In this document: positions 32,001 through 39,721 of the stretch, in pieces
Position numbering within the stretch: position 1 is the first letter of the stretch
How the letters are laid out: the number at the start of each line of letters is the position of its first letter
NCBI GenBank assembly: GCA_023386045.1
Contig: JAEWKK010000015.1
Span: 1-42,041, forward strand
Source: Bacteroidota bacterium
GTDB lineage: Bacteria > Bacteroidota > Bacteroidia > Chitinophagales > Chitinophagaceae
DNA: 42,041 nt
Reading direction: 5' to 3'
Notes under the pieces: model-generated
Databases searched by the model: none
What the model was told of the DNA's origin: nothing
What the model saw: the letters and a program-made list of their open reading frames with translations, nothing else
Made by a program: the position numbers and the translations under genes

Positions 32001-32179
32001 TTCTTATAGCTTCCTGCAACAGCACCACTGCGACCACCCCGAAATGGTCCCACCAGCCGGTATTTCATCTTTGAAAAGTATACTTCATCCTGCGATGGCG
32101 CCGGCTGGTTTTTTTTCTGCGCGAAGGAATCAGTAACAAGAAATAAGGAAACAAGCAACAATAATTTTCTCATGTACAT
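29054..32179 (-). CDS. Secreted BNR-repeat / sortilin-like beta-propeller protein
   Basis: A 1041-residue exported protein with a signal peptide MRKLLLLVSLFLVTDSFAQ (start 32173 or 32179). The main part is built of Asp-box repeats of the form S.DGG..W: I count at least ten, among them TNDGGSNWKNIS, SDDGGRTWRNIG, TTDGGRNWKRV, STDGGETWKNIS, SRDGGKTFQSV, SFDGGENWSSY and SFDDGKNWKQF. This predicts one or two propellers of the sortilin/VPS10 type (about 35-730). The last third (about 760-1041) holds a beta sandwich (FEISSGMNQFVWDMRYPENE) and long helices. No hydrolase site can be assigned, although such proteins are often annotated glycosyl hydrolases. It follows the GH31 gene at 47 bases and ends at a strong terminator. 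Confidence 0.88.
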   Translation of the reverse strand: MYMRKLLLLVSLFLVTDSFAQKKNQPAPSQDEVYFSKMKYRLVGPFRGGRSGAVAGSYKNKNIFYFGATGGGVWKTNDGGSNWKNISDKYFGGSIGAVAVAPGDEDILYVGEGENTMRGNVSEGLGGMWRSDDGGRTWRNIGLRDGRHIIRIVIHPKNPDVVWVAVMGHLFGPNETRGVYKTTDGGRNWKRVLFVNNQTGASDLVMEPGNPDVLYAGTWRLIRTPYSLESGGEGSGLWKSTDGGETWKNISTEKGLPKGTWGIVGVAVAPSNPEKIYAIIENASGGLFTSSNGGESWTLVSNDNNIRQRAWYYTKVFVDPKNENLVYAPNVGFMRSRDGGKTFQSVRTPHGDHHDLWIDPENGNRMIVADDGGAQISFDGGENWSSYMNQPTAQIYRVSTDNSFPYRILGAQQDNSTLRIKSRSMGAAITEADWQSTAGYESGYVVADPLNPDIVYGGNYGGFMSRLDHKTGENRVVSPWPDNPMGAGADVLKYRFQWNFPIFFSPHNPKRLYATGNVLFVTENEGQTWQQISPDLTTNDKSRQGPSGGPITNDNTSVEYYCTIFTAMESPVEKDLLWTGSDDGLIQVSIDGGKNWKNVTPPGAPKWIMWNSLEADPFKKGGMYAVGTRYKSDDFAPYIYKTEDYGKSWKLITNGIDKMHFTRVMRADPVRPGLLYAGTEYGMYISFDDGKNWKQFQLNLPIVPITDLTIKENDLVVATQGRSFYVLDDLGVLQQMNAAVASKNLHVFDVRPAYRMQVSPFSQNFGTPRNAGTNPPAGVVVHYFVKDLSDSAKASVIILDKDKKEIKKFTTDSKENNSRFEISSGMNQFVWDMRYPENEKVEGLILWNGVPGTITAPPGQYFIRIKTGKDSVEVPFIIKPDPNYRITQKDYEDQFVFLKTVSDKFNQTQKALQEIRSLRSQINSFIALQGKDVPTEIKKMADSINKKLTAVEETLYQTKAKSSQDVLNYPIRLNDKLAGLYNVAASGNSAPSRQVRDVYQELAVQADAALEQLKTIREKELPALNTLIKQSPLPVIGTRQN

Positions 32180-32226
32180 TGATTATGATTAAAAGTTACA
32201 CTGGGCAGACTGATTGAAAAAATAAA

Positions 32227-34605
32227 TTACCAGCTGATCGAAATGGCAACAGGCTTATCGCGGAACTCTATTCCAAAATGAAGAATACCATCTTTATAGA
32301 GCCAGGCTTTTTTTACATCTTCCTGCATTCCTGAAGCTTCTCTGTAGACAGTGTTATTGACCACGAGATGCGAAGGCTTTCCATCTTTAAGAGGAATAGA
32401 AAAATAAAAGAACTTATTCATCTTCTTACCCGGAAAGCTTCCACCATTTCCCTGAATTGATATTTCCAGTTTTCGTGAACTCAATCCTGAGGAACGGAAA
32501 CTTATCAGTTCATATCGCTTTTCTTCTATAGCATCTTTCTGATTACCGTCATCATTGTATAATTCATCAGCAGAAGATTGTGCTGAAGGCATATACCAAA
32601 TTGCCAGGCTGTCGGCTGTATAGTGACTTGTATTTTCTTCAACAGAAGGATTCATAATGATAAATGAACCCTCTTTATAAAAAACGGGGATGTCATCAAG
32701 CGTGGTGTTGTCGGTATACCATTTGCCCCCACTTAGTTTTTCCTGGGGAGCAATAGCCCTGTACCATGATCCTTTAGGCAGGTAATAAGTTTTGATGCTG
32801 GCATTCTTTTCCAGTATGGGTGCTACCATAATATCTTCACCCCACATGAACTGGTCATTGATCTTTACTGCAATAGTATCATCAGGAAAATGATAATAAA
32901 AAGGAGCCATCAGAGGTTTGCCCCATTTGAACTGCTGGTAGGCCAGTGAATAATTATAGGGCAATAAAGCATATCGCAAATGAATGGCTTTTGCAGCCAT
33001 AGAACGGTATGGAGTATCAATCAACGCGGCTTCGCTTGGAAAACTAAAAGCAGCTGGTTCTATATCATAAAGCGCCGTACCGTGGGGCCTGAACACAGGT
33101 GTAAAAACTGCAAACTGCAGCCAGCGAAGATACAGTTCCAGATCACCTTCGCCACCAGCAAAACCTCCGGCATCGCTATGTACATAAGGAATGCCACTCA
33201 TGCTCATTCCAAGAAGAATAGGCAGCTGCGCTCTGAATCCACTCCAGCTTCTGCTCACATCACCTGTCCAGGGAAAAATGGAATAACGTTGACTGCCGGC
33301 AAAGCCACTTCTGTTCAAACTGAAAAGTCTTTTCTGCGGGTATTCTTTTGCATAAAACCGGTAAAGCATCTTCGTCCACGTATGTCCATAGATGTTATGA
33401 ACTTCATCTGAGCTGAACAGTCTTTTAAAACCCTGGTCGCGCAGATCATGATACAAATCTGTAGGATGTTTCTCTGGCTCTCCCAAGTCTCCCCACCAGG
33501 ATTCAACACCATTGTTCATTTGCTTTTTATAGAATTGCCAGAACCATTGCTGTGCATCTTTTCTGAAAATATCGATCAGTCCTCCCCTGCCAAAATAAAA
33601 ATCTGTAAGAAGGTAAGGTTTATGGTTGCTGTCAACCGCCAGGTAAGGTTTTGATGATGCATAATTTTTTGAAGTTTCTACAAAAAATGGTTCAGTAACC
33701 AGGATGGTTTGAATGCCATCCTTCTTCAGATCCTTAATCATTTTTCTGGGCTGTGGCCAATTGTATTTATTTACCCATTCAAGGTTTCCCAGAGTACCCT
33801 TGATACTGTCACCAAACCAAAACAGATCATAGATCACAGCATCAACAGGCATCCTTTCTTTATCCATCTTATCCAGGATATCTTTTACCTGTCGCTCACT
33901 GGTATATCCAAACCTGCTCATCAGGTTTCCAAAAGCCCACATAGGTGGCAAGGGTTGTGTTCCGGTTAGAAGATGATATGAGCGAAGTACCTGCTTGTAA
34001 TTTCCCAGCATGATATAAACATTCAGTTCTCCGGAAACGGCGCCATATTCCAGAACATTTTTATTGGAACTTCCGATATCTGCATATGCTTTTGAAGCAT
34101 TGTCGAAAAACAATCCATAACCTTCGGAAGAAGTAAAAAATGGAACAGAGTAATTGAGGTTATCTGCACCTTCTCCATAACCATACCATGGATTATTATA
34201 TAAATTGAGCCGGTATCCACGTCTGTTCAAAGGAAGGGCACGTTCGCCACCGCCAAATATCATTTCCCTTTCACTGAGATGAAAACGAAAACCGCGAAAT
34301 TCATTGGAGTGATGCACACCGCTGATGTACAATCTTCCATCAATAAAAACAGAATCAGAGCTAACGCGCAGCGGCAGTGCATTGAAAGCGGAAGCCTTTC
34401 CTCTGATCACAGCATCACTTGGATTTTCGTTGGTGGTGTAAAGAACTGGATAGTAGGTGAGTTTGATAATACTGTCGGAATAATAAGTAATCTTATACTT
34501 ACCTCCTCTGAAAGTAAACTCCGACTGGAACTGGCTTCTTTGCGCATGAAGCAATGAGCTGCACCAGAACGCCAACAAAAATGAAAGCACGCTTTTCATA
34601 CTCAT
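32227..34605 (-). CDS. Secreted glycoside hydrolase family 31 (alpha-glucosidase-like)
   Basis: A 792-residue exported enzyme (signal MKSVLSFLLAFWCSSLLHAQ; start 34605 or 34599). An N-terminal beta domain (about 25-215, with FGGGERALPLNRRGYRLNLYN) precedes a TIM barrel (about 220-540). Catalytic nucleophile Asp 373 in VESWWGDLGEPE, acid/base Asp 449 in FPWTGDVSRSW, and the substrate motif DLFWFGDSIKG near 260-270. The WWGDLGEPE nucleophile version resembles Agd31B-type alpha-transglucosylases more than classical maltases. C-terminal beta domains complete it. It probably cleaves or transfers alpha-glucosyl units in the periplasm or at the surface. It is divergent from ade and shares a reverse-strand operon with the BNR gene. 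Confidence 0.93.
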   Translation of the reverse strand: MSMKSVLSFLLAFWCSSLLHAQRSQFQSEFTFRGGKYKITYYSDSIIKLTYYPVLYTTNENPSDAVIRGKASAFNALPLRVSSDSVFIDGRLYISGVHHSNEFRGFRFHLSEREMIFGGGERALPLNRRGYRLNLYNNPWYGYGEGADNLNYSVPFFTSSEGYGLFFDNASKAYADIGSSNKNVLEYGAVSGELNVYIMLGNYKQVLRSYHLLTGTQPLPPMWAFGNLMSRFGYTSERQVKDILDKMDKERMPVDAVIYDLFWFGDSIKGTLGNLEWVNKYNWPQPRKMIKDLKKDGIQTILVTEPFFVETSKNYASSKPYLAVDSNHKPYLLTDFYFGRGGLIDIFRKDAQQWFWQFYKKQMNNGVESWWGDLGEPEKHPTDLYHDLRDQGFKRLFSSDEVHNIYGHTWTKMLYRFYAKEYPQKRLFSLNRSGFAGSQRYSIFPWTGDVSRSWSGFRAQLPILLGMSMSGIPYVHSDAGGFAGGEGDLELYLRWLQFAVFTPVFRPHGTALYDIEPAAFSFPSEAALIDTPYRSMAAKAIHLRYALLPYNYSLAYQQFKWGKPLMAPFYYHFPDDTIAVKINDQFMWGEDIMVAPILEKNASIKTYYLPKGSWYRAIAPQEKLSGGKWYTDNTTLDDIPVFYKEGSFIIMNPSVEENTSHYTADSLAIWYMPSAQSSADELYNDDGNQKDAIEEKRYELISFRSSGLSSRKLEISIQGNGGSFPGKKMNKFFYFSIPLKDGKPSHLVVNNTVYREASGMQEDVKKAWLYKDGILHFGIEFRDKPVAISISW

Positions 34606-34674
34606 AATTGAACTACAAGCTACTTAAAATTGAAAATGAAGAAAGCAAAAGGGATATTTCTATAGCTTTATTTC

Positions 34675-36354
34675 ATGAATGAAAGCTTCAGCATAAAAGG
34701 AAAGATGGTGGATGTGCACAGTGAAAAGATCTATCCTGCGGAAATAATTATTGAAAAAGAAAGGATCATTTCCATCCAGGAACTCCCGGAATCTGAAGTG
34801 CCGGATCATTATATCTTACCCGGATTTATTGATAGTCATGTGCACATTGAAAGTTCCATGCTGGTACCTTCTGAATTTGCAAGGCTGGCAGTTGTTCATG
34901 GCACGGTCGCCACTATCAGCGACCCTCACGAGATCGCCAATGTTTGCGGCATGGCGGGTGTGGAGTACATGATCGAAAATGGCAAAACAGTTCCTTTCAA
35001 ATTCAATTTTGGTGCACCCAGTTGTGTTCCAGCCACCACATTTGAAACGGCTGGTGCGGAGATCAGTGCTGCTGAAATCGATGAGCTAATGAGAAGGGAA
35101 GAAATTCTTTATCTCAGCGAAATGATGAACTTTCCAGGTGTATTATCACAGGACCCTGTTGTGATGAAAAAAATAGCAACAGCCCTTCAATACAATAAAC
35201 CAGTAGATGGCCATGCTCCCGGCCTTCGCGGCGAGTCGGCAAAAAAATACATAGATGCCGGCATCTCCACCGATCACGAATGTTTTACCAGCGAAGAAGC
35301 GCTTGACAAATTAAAATACGGAATGAAAATCCTGATCCGTGAAGGAAGCGCAGCCAAAAACTTCGAAGCATTGATTGATCTCTTGCACGACTATCCTGAT
35401 ATGATGATGTTCTGCAGTGACGACAAGCATCCAGATAGCCTGGTAGAAGGACATATCAACCAGCTTTGTCAAAGGGCAGTAGCAAAAGGCATCGATATTT
35501 TTAAAGTACTGAAGGCAGCCTGTGTCAACCCCGTGAATCATTATAAAATGAAGGTGGGGCTGTTAAGACAAAATGATTTTGCTGACATGATCCTGGTAAA
35601 GGACCTTAAAAATTTCGAAGTCATTGAAACCTATATCAACGGCAAGCTGGTAGCGAAAAACGGGAACTCTCTCATCGAAAAGCAAAAACCGGGGACGATC
35701 AATAATTTCAACTGCAGTTCCAAATCGGCCAGGGATCTTTCATTGGCCATAAAGGATTTCTCTTCGCTGGTAATAAAAGAAGATCTTTCTAATGATAACT
35801 TGTCCCTGCCAGTAATTGAAGCGCTTGATGGTCAACTCATTACCAACAGTATTCTTTTATCACCTATTATCAAAGGAGATTTACTGGAGGCTGATGTTTC
35901 AAAAGATATTTTAAAGATTGTAGTGGTCAACAGGTATAAGGATGTACCTGTTGCAAAAGCTTTCATCAGGAATTTCGGACTAAAAAGAGGTGCTATTGCC
36001 TCCTCCGTAGCACATGACTCGCATAATATAGTAGCCGTAGGTGCTGATGATGTAAGTTTGGCTGCAGCTATCAACCTTGTTATCGAAAACAAGGGAGGCG
36101 TAAGCTGTGTGGATGGTGCTGGTAAAATGACCCTTCCTCTGCCGGTTGCTGGACTCATGAGTGCAGAAGATGGCTACGAAGTCGCAATTAAATACGCAGC
36201 CATTGACAGGGCAGCTAAAGAACTGGGATCAAAACTCTCAGCACCTTACATGACTCTTTCCTTCATGGCCCTGCTGGTGATCCCTCACCTCAAGCTTAGT
36301 GACCTTGGATTATTTGATGGAGATAATTTCAGTCTGATTACTCAGGCTTCCTGA
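34675..36354 (+). CDS. ade: Adenine deaminase
   Basis: A 559-residue metal-dependent amidohydrolase that turns adenine to hypoxanthine and ammonia in purine salvage. Metal site HVH at 55-57 (LPGFIDSHVHIESSMLVPSEFARLAV), then DPHEIANVCG near 80-90, FNFGAPSCVPAT, LYLSEMMNFPGV, DGHAPGL near 180, SDDKHPDSLVEGH near 240, and the C-terminal GAIASSVAHDSHNIVAVGADD of this family. Length and motifs match the COG1001 type. The gene is divergent from GH31 at 69 bases and its 3' end overlaps anmK by 13 bases. Confidence 0.97.
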   Translation: MNESFSIKGKMVDVHSEKIYPAEIIIEKERIISIQELPESEVPDHYILPGFIDSHVHIESSMLVPSEFARLAVVHGTVATISDPHEIANVCGMAGVEYMIENGKTVPFKFNFGAPSCVPATTFETAGAEISAAEIDELMRREEILYLSEMMNFPGVLSQDPVVMKKIATALQYNKPVDGHAPGLRGESAKKYIDAGISTDHECFTSEEALDKLKYGMKILIREGSAAKNFEALIDLLHDYPDMMMFCSDDKHPDSLVEGHINQLCQRAVAKGIDIFKVLKAACVNPVNHYKMKVGLLRQNDFADMILVKDLKNFEVIETYINGKLVAKNGNSLIEKQKPGTINNFNCSSKSARDLSLAIKDFSSLVIKEDLSNDNLSLPVIEALDGQLITNSILLSPIIKGDLLEADVSKDILKIVVVNRYKDVPVAKAFIRNFGLKRGAIASSVAHDSHNIVAVGADDVSLAAAINLVIENKGGVSCVDGAGKMTLPLPVAGLMSAEDGYEVAIKYAAIDRAAKELGSKLSAPYMTLSFMALLVIPHLKLSDLGLFDGDNFSLITQAS

Positions 36355-37430
36355 CCAATCCAAACCGCACCGCCAATGCTGTCTCTTTGCGCACCGGTTA
36401 CGGATGATAGAACATTATATTCCTGTCTCCATCTTAACACTCCGATCAAAGCCATGACCAGTGCTTCTTTATATTTTACGATGTCATCGCTTGGCACCAC
36501 TACATGTACCTGACATTCTTTTAACTCTTCCTGTAACCTTTGCACCAGGAAGGTATTAAAGGCTCCTCCTCCCGTCACCATTAATCTCCCCTCAACACCC
36601 GTCTCCTGTTGTTGTACGGCATTTTTTACCTGATGAACGATATGCTCCACATAGGTACGAAGTGCATCAGTTACTGGCAATTCATAAGATTGGATCATCG
36701 GGAATACGACATCAGTTCCAAAACTGTTGGCCAGTGATTTGGGATAAGATTGCTGATAATAATCCAGGCCATTCAGTTGGTCCAGTAATTCCTGATGTAC
36801 CTGGCCAGATGCAGCCCATGCACCCTGATCATCATATTCTTTTCCATTTAATGCCGCGAGCATATTCAAAACACGGTTAGCAGGACAAACATCAAAAGCG
36901 GTGTATTGACCCTTATTGTTGAATGAGATATTGGCAATGCCTCCAATATTGAGGAACAGGGAATATTGAGGGAATAAAAGTTTTTCACCTATTGGAACTA
37001 TGGGAGCTCCCTGGCCGCCAAAAGCTACATCCAGTGCCCGCAAATCACTTACTACCGGCAAACCCGTAACTGCTGCCAGGGCGGCGCCATCACCCAATTG
37101 AGCAGTCATTTTCCGCGCCGGCAGGTGGAAGGTGGTATGCCCATGTGAAGAGATCAGTCCAACCTTGAAATGCAATTGCCCGGCTTCTATAAAACGATTC
37201 ACCTGAGTTCCCAGGTAATGTCCGTACTCCGTATGCAGCAATTGATAATCCAGTGCACTTAACTGAGTAGCTGACTTTAATTTGTTGATCCATTCCTCCG
37301 AATAACCATAACAGTCGGCCGCGATGATCTCGAAACTCCACTGCCCTCTTTCTTCCAGCAATTCCGCAAAGACAAGGTCGATACCATCCATCGAACTGCC
37401 GCTCATGATTCCTATAGCTCTATATACCAT
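36342..37430 (-). CDS. anmK: Anhydro-N-acetylmuramic acid kinase
   Basis: A 362-residue cytoplasmic kinase that phosphorylates and hydrolyses anhydro-MurNAc in peptidoglycan recycling. It opens with the family's nucleotide site AIGIMSGSSMDGIDLVFAEL (about 5-24), then SSHGHTTFHLPARKMTAQLGDGAALAA near 95-121, VAFGGQGAPIVPIGEKLLFP near 133, NIGGIANISF, ANRVLNMLAALNGKEYDDQGAWA near 180-200, and VTGGGAFNTFLVQRLQ near 285. The length matches the family. It ends overlapping ade on the opposite strand. A TAACTTCG element lies 17 bases upstream, after the four-helix-bundle gene. Confidence 0.96.
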   Translation of the reverse strand: MVYRAIGIMSGSSMDGIDLVFAELLEERGQWSFEIIAADCYGYSEEWINKLKSATQLSALDYQLLHTEYGHYLGTQVNRFIEAGQLHFKVGLISSHGHTTFHLPARKMTAQLGDGAALAAVTGLPVVSDLRALDVAFGGQGAPIVPIGEKLLFPQYSLFLNIGGIANISFNNKGQYTAFDVCPANRVLNMLAALNGKEYDDQGAWAASGQVHQELLDQLNGLDYYQQSYPKSLANSFGTDVVFPMIQSYELPVTDALRTYVEHIVHQVKNAVQQQETGVEGRLMVTGGGAFNTFLVQRLQEELKECQVHVVVPSDDIVKYKEALVMALIGVLRWRQEYNVLSSVTGAQRDSIGGAVWIGQEA

Positions 37431-37447
37431 ATATCAGATTAGAGCCG

Positions 37448-37455
37448 CGAAGTTA
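37448..37455 (-). promoter_or_regulatory. TAACTTCG promoter-like element of anmK
   Basis: On the reverse strand, a TAnnTTCG match ends 17 bases before the anmK ATG, in the gap after the four-helix-bundle gene. Confidence 0.4.
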
Positions 37456-37483
37456 GAGGGAAGAAATTAAGCTATGGCTTTTA

Positions 37484-37855
37484 TCAGTTCTTAACTGCCT
37501 GGACTTTCTTCTTGCTAACAGTATTGACAGATGCTGCCGCTATCCGGTATATCTCTGTTCCTTCTTTAATCAAAGAATCCAGCAAACCTGCCTGCTCCTG
37601 ATTCAGGCTTGCCAGCAATTGCAGAAAATAAATGGATTGCTCGGCTTCTTCTGCTACAATCTGTAACCTTTTTTCAAAATTCTCCCCCGACCTGGTGTGC
37701 TGCGAAATCCGGTAATTAAGGCCCAGGGCAGCGGTACTTCTCAATAACTGGGTCAGGTAGGCCCTGTTTGCCAGCGTATCTGCCAGTTGTGCCGCCAACT
37801 GACCCGTACTGCTGGCAAAATCAAATGTCCTTTTTAATAATTCCTGGGATGTCAT
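37484..37855 (-). CDS. Four-helix-bundle protein (S23/IVP type)
   Basis: A 123-residue all-helical protein: LLKRTFDFASSTGQLAAQLADTLANRAYLTQLLRSTAALGLNYRISQHTRSGENFEKRLQIVAEEAEQSIYFLQLL in pieces. The F.KRL.I...EA.E....L..L pattern is characteristic of the four-helix-bundle family related to proteins encoded in 23S rRNA intervening sequences. Its function is unknown, and here it is not inside an rRNA gene. It lies just upstream of anmK on the same strand, with 53 bases between them and a possible separate promoter. The tail is basic (SKKKVQAVKN). Confidence 0.85.
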   Translation of the reverse strand: MTSQELLKRTFDFASSTGQLAAQLADTLANRAYLTQLLRSTAALGLNYRISQHTRSGENFEKRLQIVAEEAEQSIYFLQLLASLNQEQAGLLDSLIKEGTEIYRIAAASVNTVSKKKVQAVKN

Positions 37856-37967
37856 AACCTGCTATTTAAATCCAAAATTCAGGTCATGAACGAAAGTGAA
37901 CAAGAGAGATCAAACACCTGGAGAAGGTGTTTTTCTATTTCAATTCCTGTACTTATCCCATCCTACT

Positions 37968-37975
37968 TATCTTTG
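37968..37975 (+). promoter_or_regulatory. TATCTTTG promoter -7 element of upp
   Basis: Exact TAnnTTTG match, 5 bases before the ATG at 37981. The longer frame from 37927 runs through this element and is therefore rejected. Confidence 0.65.
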
Positions 37976-37980
37976 ATTTC

Positions 37981-38631
37981 ATGGTCATCAATCTCAGTAA
38001 GGAACATTCTCTGGTAAGCAATTGGGTAGCCGAGCTACGTGATGTTGAAGTTCAAAAAGACAGGATGCGCTTCAGGCGTAATCTTGAACGCATTGGTGAA
38101 ATTGCTGCTTATGAGATCAGCAAGAGGCTACCTTACGAGGAAAGGGAAGTTCAGACACCTATGGGTTCTGCTACCTGCGAAGTGTTGAAAGAACAGCCCA
38201 TTCTCACCACTATTTTGCGTGCCGGACTGGCACTTCACCAGGGCCTGCTCAGTTTTTTCGACAAGGCCGACAATGCTTTTGTTTCTGCTTATCGAAAACA
38301 TAACCCGGACGGCTCCTTCGAGATCGCCCTGGAATATCTTTCCTGTCCCGAGATCGACGACAGGATCCTGATCATTTCCGATCCCATGCTGGCCACTGGA
38401 GCTTCACTGGTGAAAACCATCCAGTATCTCAAGGAAGAAGGTAGTCCCAAGGCCTTTCATGTGGTTACTGCCATTGCCTGCACCGTGGGTATTGAGCACC
38501 TCCGCCTTCACGTGCCCGAGGCCATCATCTGGTGCGGCGCCATTGATGATGAACTCACTGCAAAAGGCTATATCGTTCCCGGCTTAGGGGATGCCGGAGA
38601 CCTGTCCTACGGCGCCAAGATCCAGTCATAA
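37981..38631 (+). CDS. upp: Uracil phosphoribosyltransferase
   Basis: A 216-residue enzyme making UMP from uracil and PRPP. Starts MVINLSKEHSLVSNWVAELRD. PRPP-binding loop ILIISDPMLATGASLVKTI (about 125-145), uracil-binding IVPGLGDAGDLSYGAK near the C-terminus (about 197-213), TTILRAGLALHQGLLSFFD near 75-93, and AYRKHNPDG. The length is normal. With ade 1.6 kb away it adds to base salvage in this region. A -7 promoter element sits 5 bases before the ATG. Confidence 0.96.
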   Translation: MVINLSKEHSLVSNWVAELRDVEVQKDRMRFRRNLERIGEIAAYEISKRLPYEEREVQTPMGSATCEVLKEQPILTTILRAGLALHQGLLSFFDKADNAFVSAYRKHNPDGSFEIALEYLSCPEIDDRILIISDPMLATGASLVKTIQYLKEEGSPKAFHVVTAIACTVGIEHLRLHVPEAIIWCGAIDDELTAKGYIVPGLGDAGDLSYGAKIQS

Positions 38632-38690
38632 ATATTTTCTTTGCAGGGCCCGCCAATATTTGTAATTTCCCTACCTAACTAAATGTGAGA

Positions 38691-39707
38691 ATGAGAAAAT
38701 TTTTCTGCTCTGTGGCCATTTTAGCTGCATGCCTTACAGGGCAGGCACAGGATCCTAACTTTTCCCAGTTTTTCGTTTCACCATTAACGTTAAACCCGGC
38801 ACTTACAGGAAAATTTGACGGCACGCTCAGGGTTGCCGGCAACTACAGGAATCAATGGCCTACGATCAATAACGCTTTTACTACTTATACGGCTTCTGTT
38901 GATGGCAATATCCTCAAAAACAGGATACCCGAAAACGACCAGTTTGGAGTGGGTGTAATGGCTTTCTCAGACAAGAGCGGCAATGGGGTACTTCAAAATA
39001 ATTACCTCGCTTTGTCTACAGCTTACCACAAAGCATTGGATGAAAATGGCTATCACCAGATAGGCCTGGGCTTCCAGGGAACTTATGTAAGCAAAATGCT
39101 TAATGTATCCGGACTTCATTTTGAAGACATGCTTCAATCTAATGGATGGACCGGCGTGACTTCAGAAGATTTCGGCGGCAAGACCAAACTCAATCTTTCC
39201 TATTTCGATATGAATATGGGATTGTTTTACAATGGTACTTCCGATGGTAATAATAATTTTTACTTCGGCGCTTCCATGTATCATGTAACAAGACCAAAGG
39301 AATCTTTCCAGGATGGCTTCTATCTACTTGACCCTCGTATTACACTCCAGGGTGGTGGCATGATGCCGATAGGTGAATACAATGCACTTCATTTCAGTGC
39401 CATGCACAGCCGCCAGGCCAATGCCGTAAACACGCAGATCGGTGGTGCTTATATGTGGAATTTAAATGGAGATGTAAGTGAAACCCCAACTAATCTTTAT
39501 CTCGGTGCCTGGTTCAGGCTTGGAGATGCAGCCATTCCTTATGTAGGACTGGAGTTTGGCAATTTCAGATTGGGAGCCAGTTATGATACCAATATTTCCA
39601 GCCTCAAGCCAGCTTCCAATATGCGTGGCGGTGCTGAGTTCTCACTGATCTATATCAAGAAGCCTGCAGATCCATATGCGAAGAAATTAAACTGTCCCAA
39701 GTTTTAA
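38691..39707 (+). CDS. PorP/SprF-family outer membrane protein (type IX secretion-linked)
   Basis: A 338-residue protein with a signal peptide (MRKFFCSVAILAACLTGQAQ) and a beta-rich body starting DPNFSQFFVSPLTLNPALTGKFDGTLRVAGNYRNQWP, the hallmark of PorP/SprF membrane proteins. The family forms outer membrane barrels that help deliver adhesins by the type IX secretion system; single PorP/SprF paralogs usually sit next to a large adhesin gene, which is not here. The start at 38691 is ATG; a GTG 6 bases upstream (38685) is possible. No Shine-Dalgarno is seen. The gene stands 59 bases after upp. Confidence 0.9.
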   Translation: MRKFFCSVAILAACLTGQAQDPNFSQFFVSPLTLNPALTGKFDGTLRVAGNYRNQWPTINNAFTTYTASVDGNILKNRIPENDQFGVGVMAFSDKSGNGVLQNNYLALSTAYHKALDENGYHQIGLGFQGTYVSKMLNVSGLHFEDMLQSNGWTGVTSEDFGGKTKLNLSYFDMNMGLFYNGTSDGNNNFYFGASMYHVTRPKESFQDGFYLLDPRITLQGGGMMPIGEYNALHFSAMHSRQANAVNTQIGGAYMWNLNGDVSETPTNLYLGAWFRLGDAAIPYVGLEFGNFRLGASYDTNISSLKPASNMRGGAEFSLIYIKKPADPYAKKLNCPKF

Positions 39708-39721
39708 TACAAGGATCTTTA

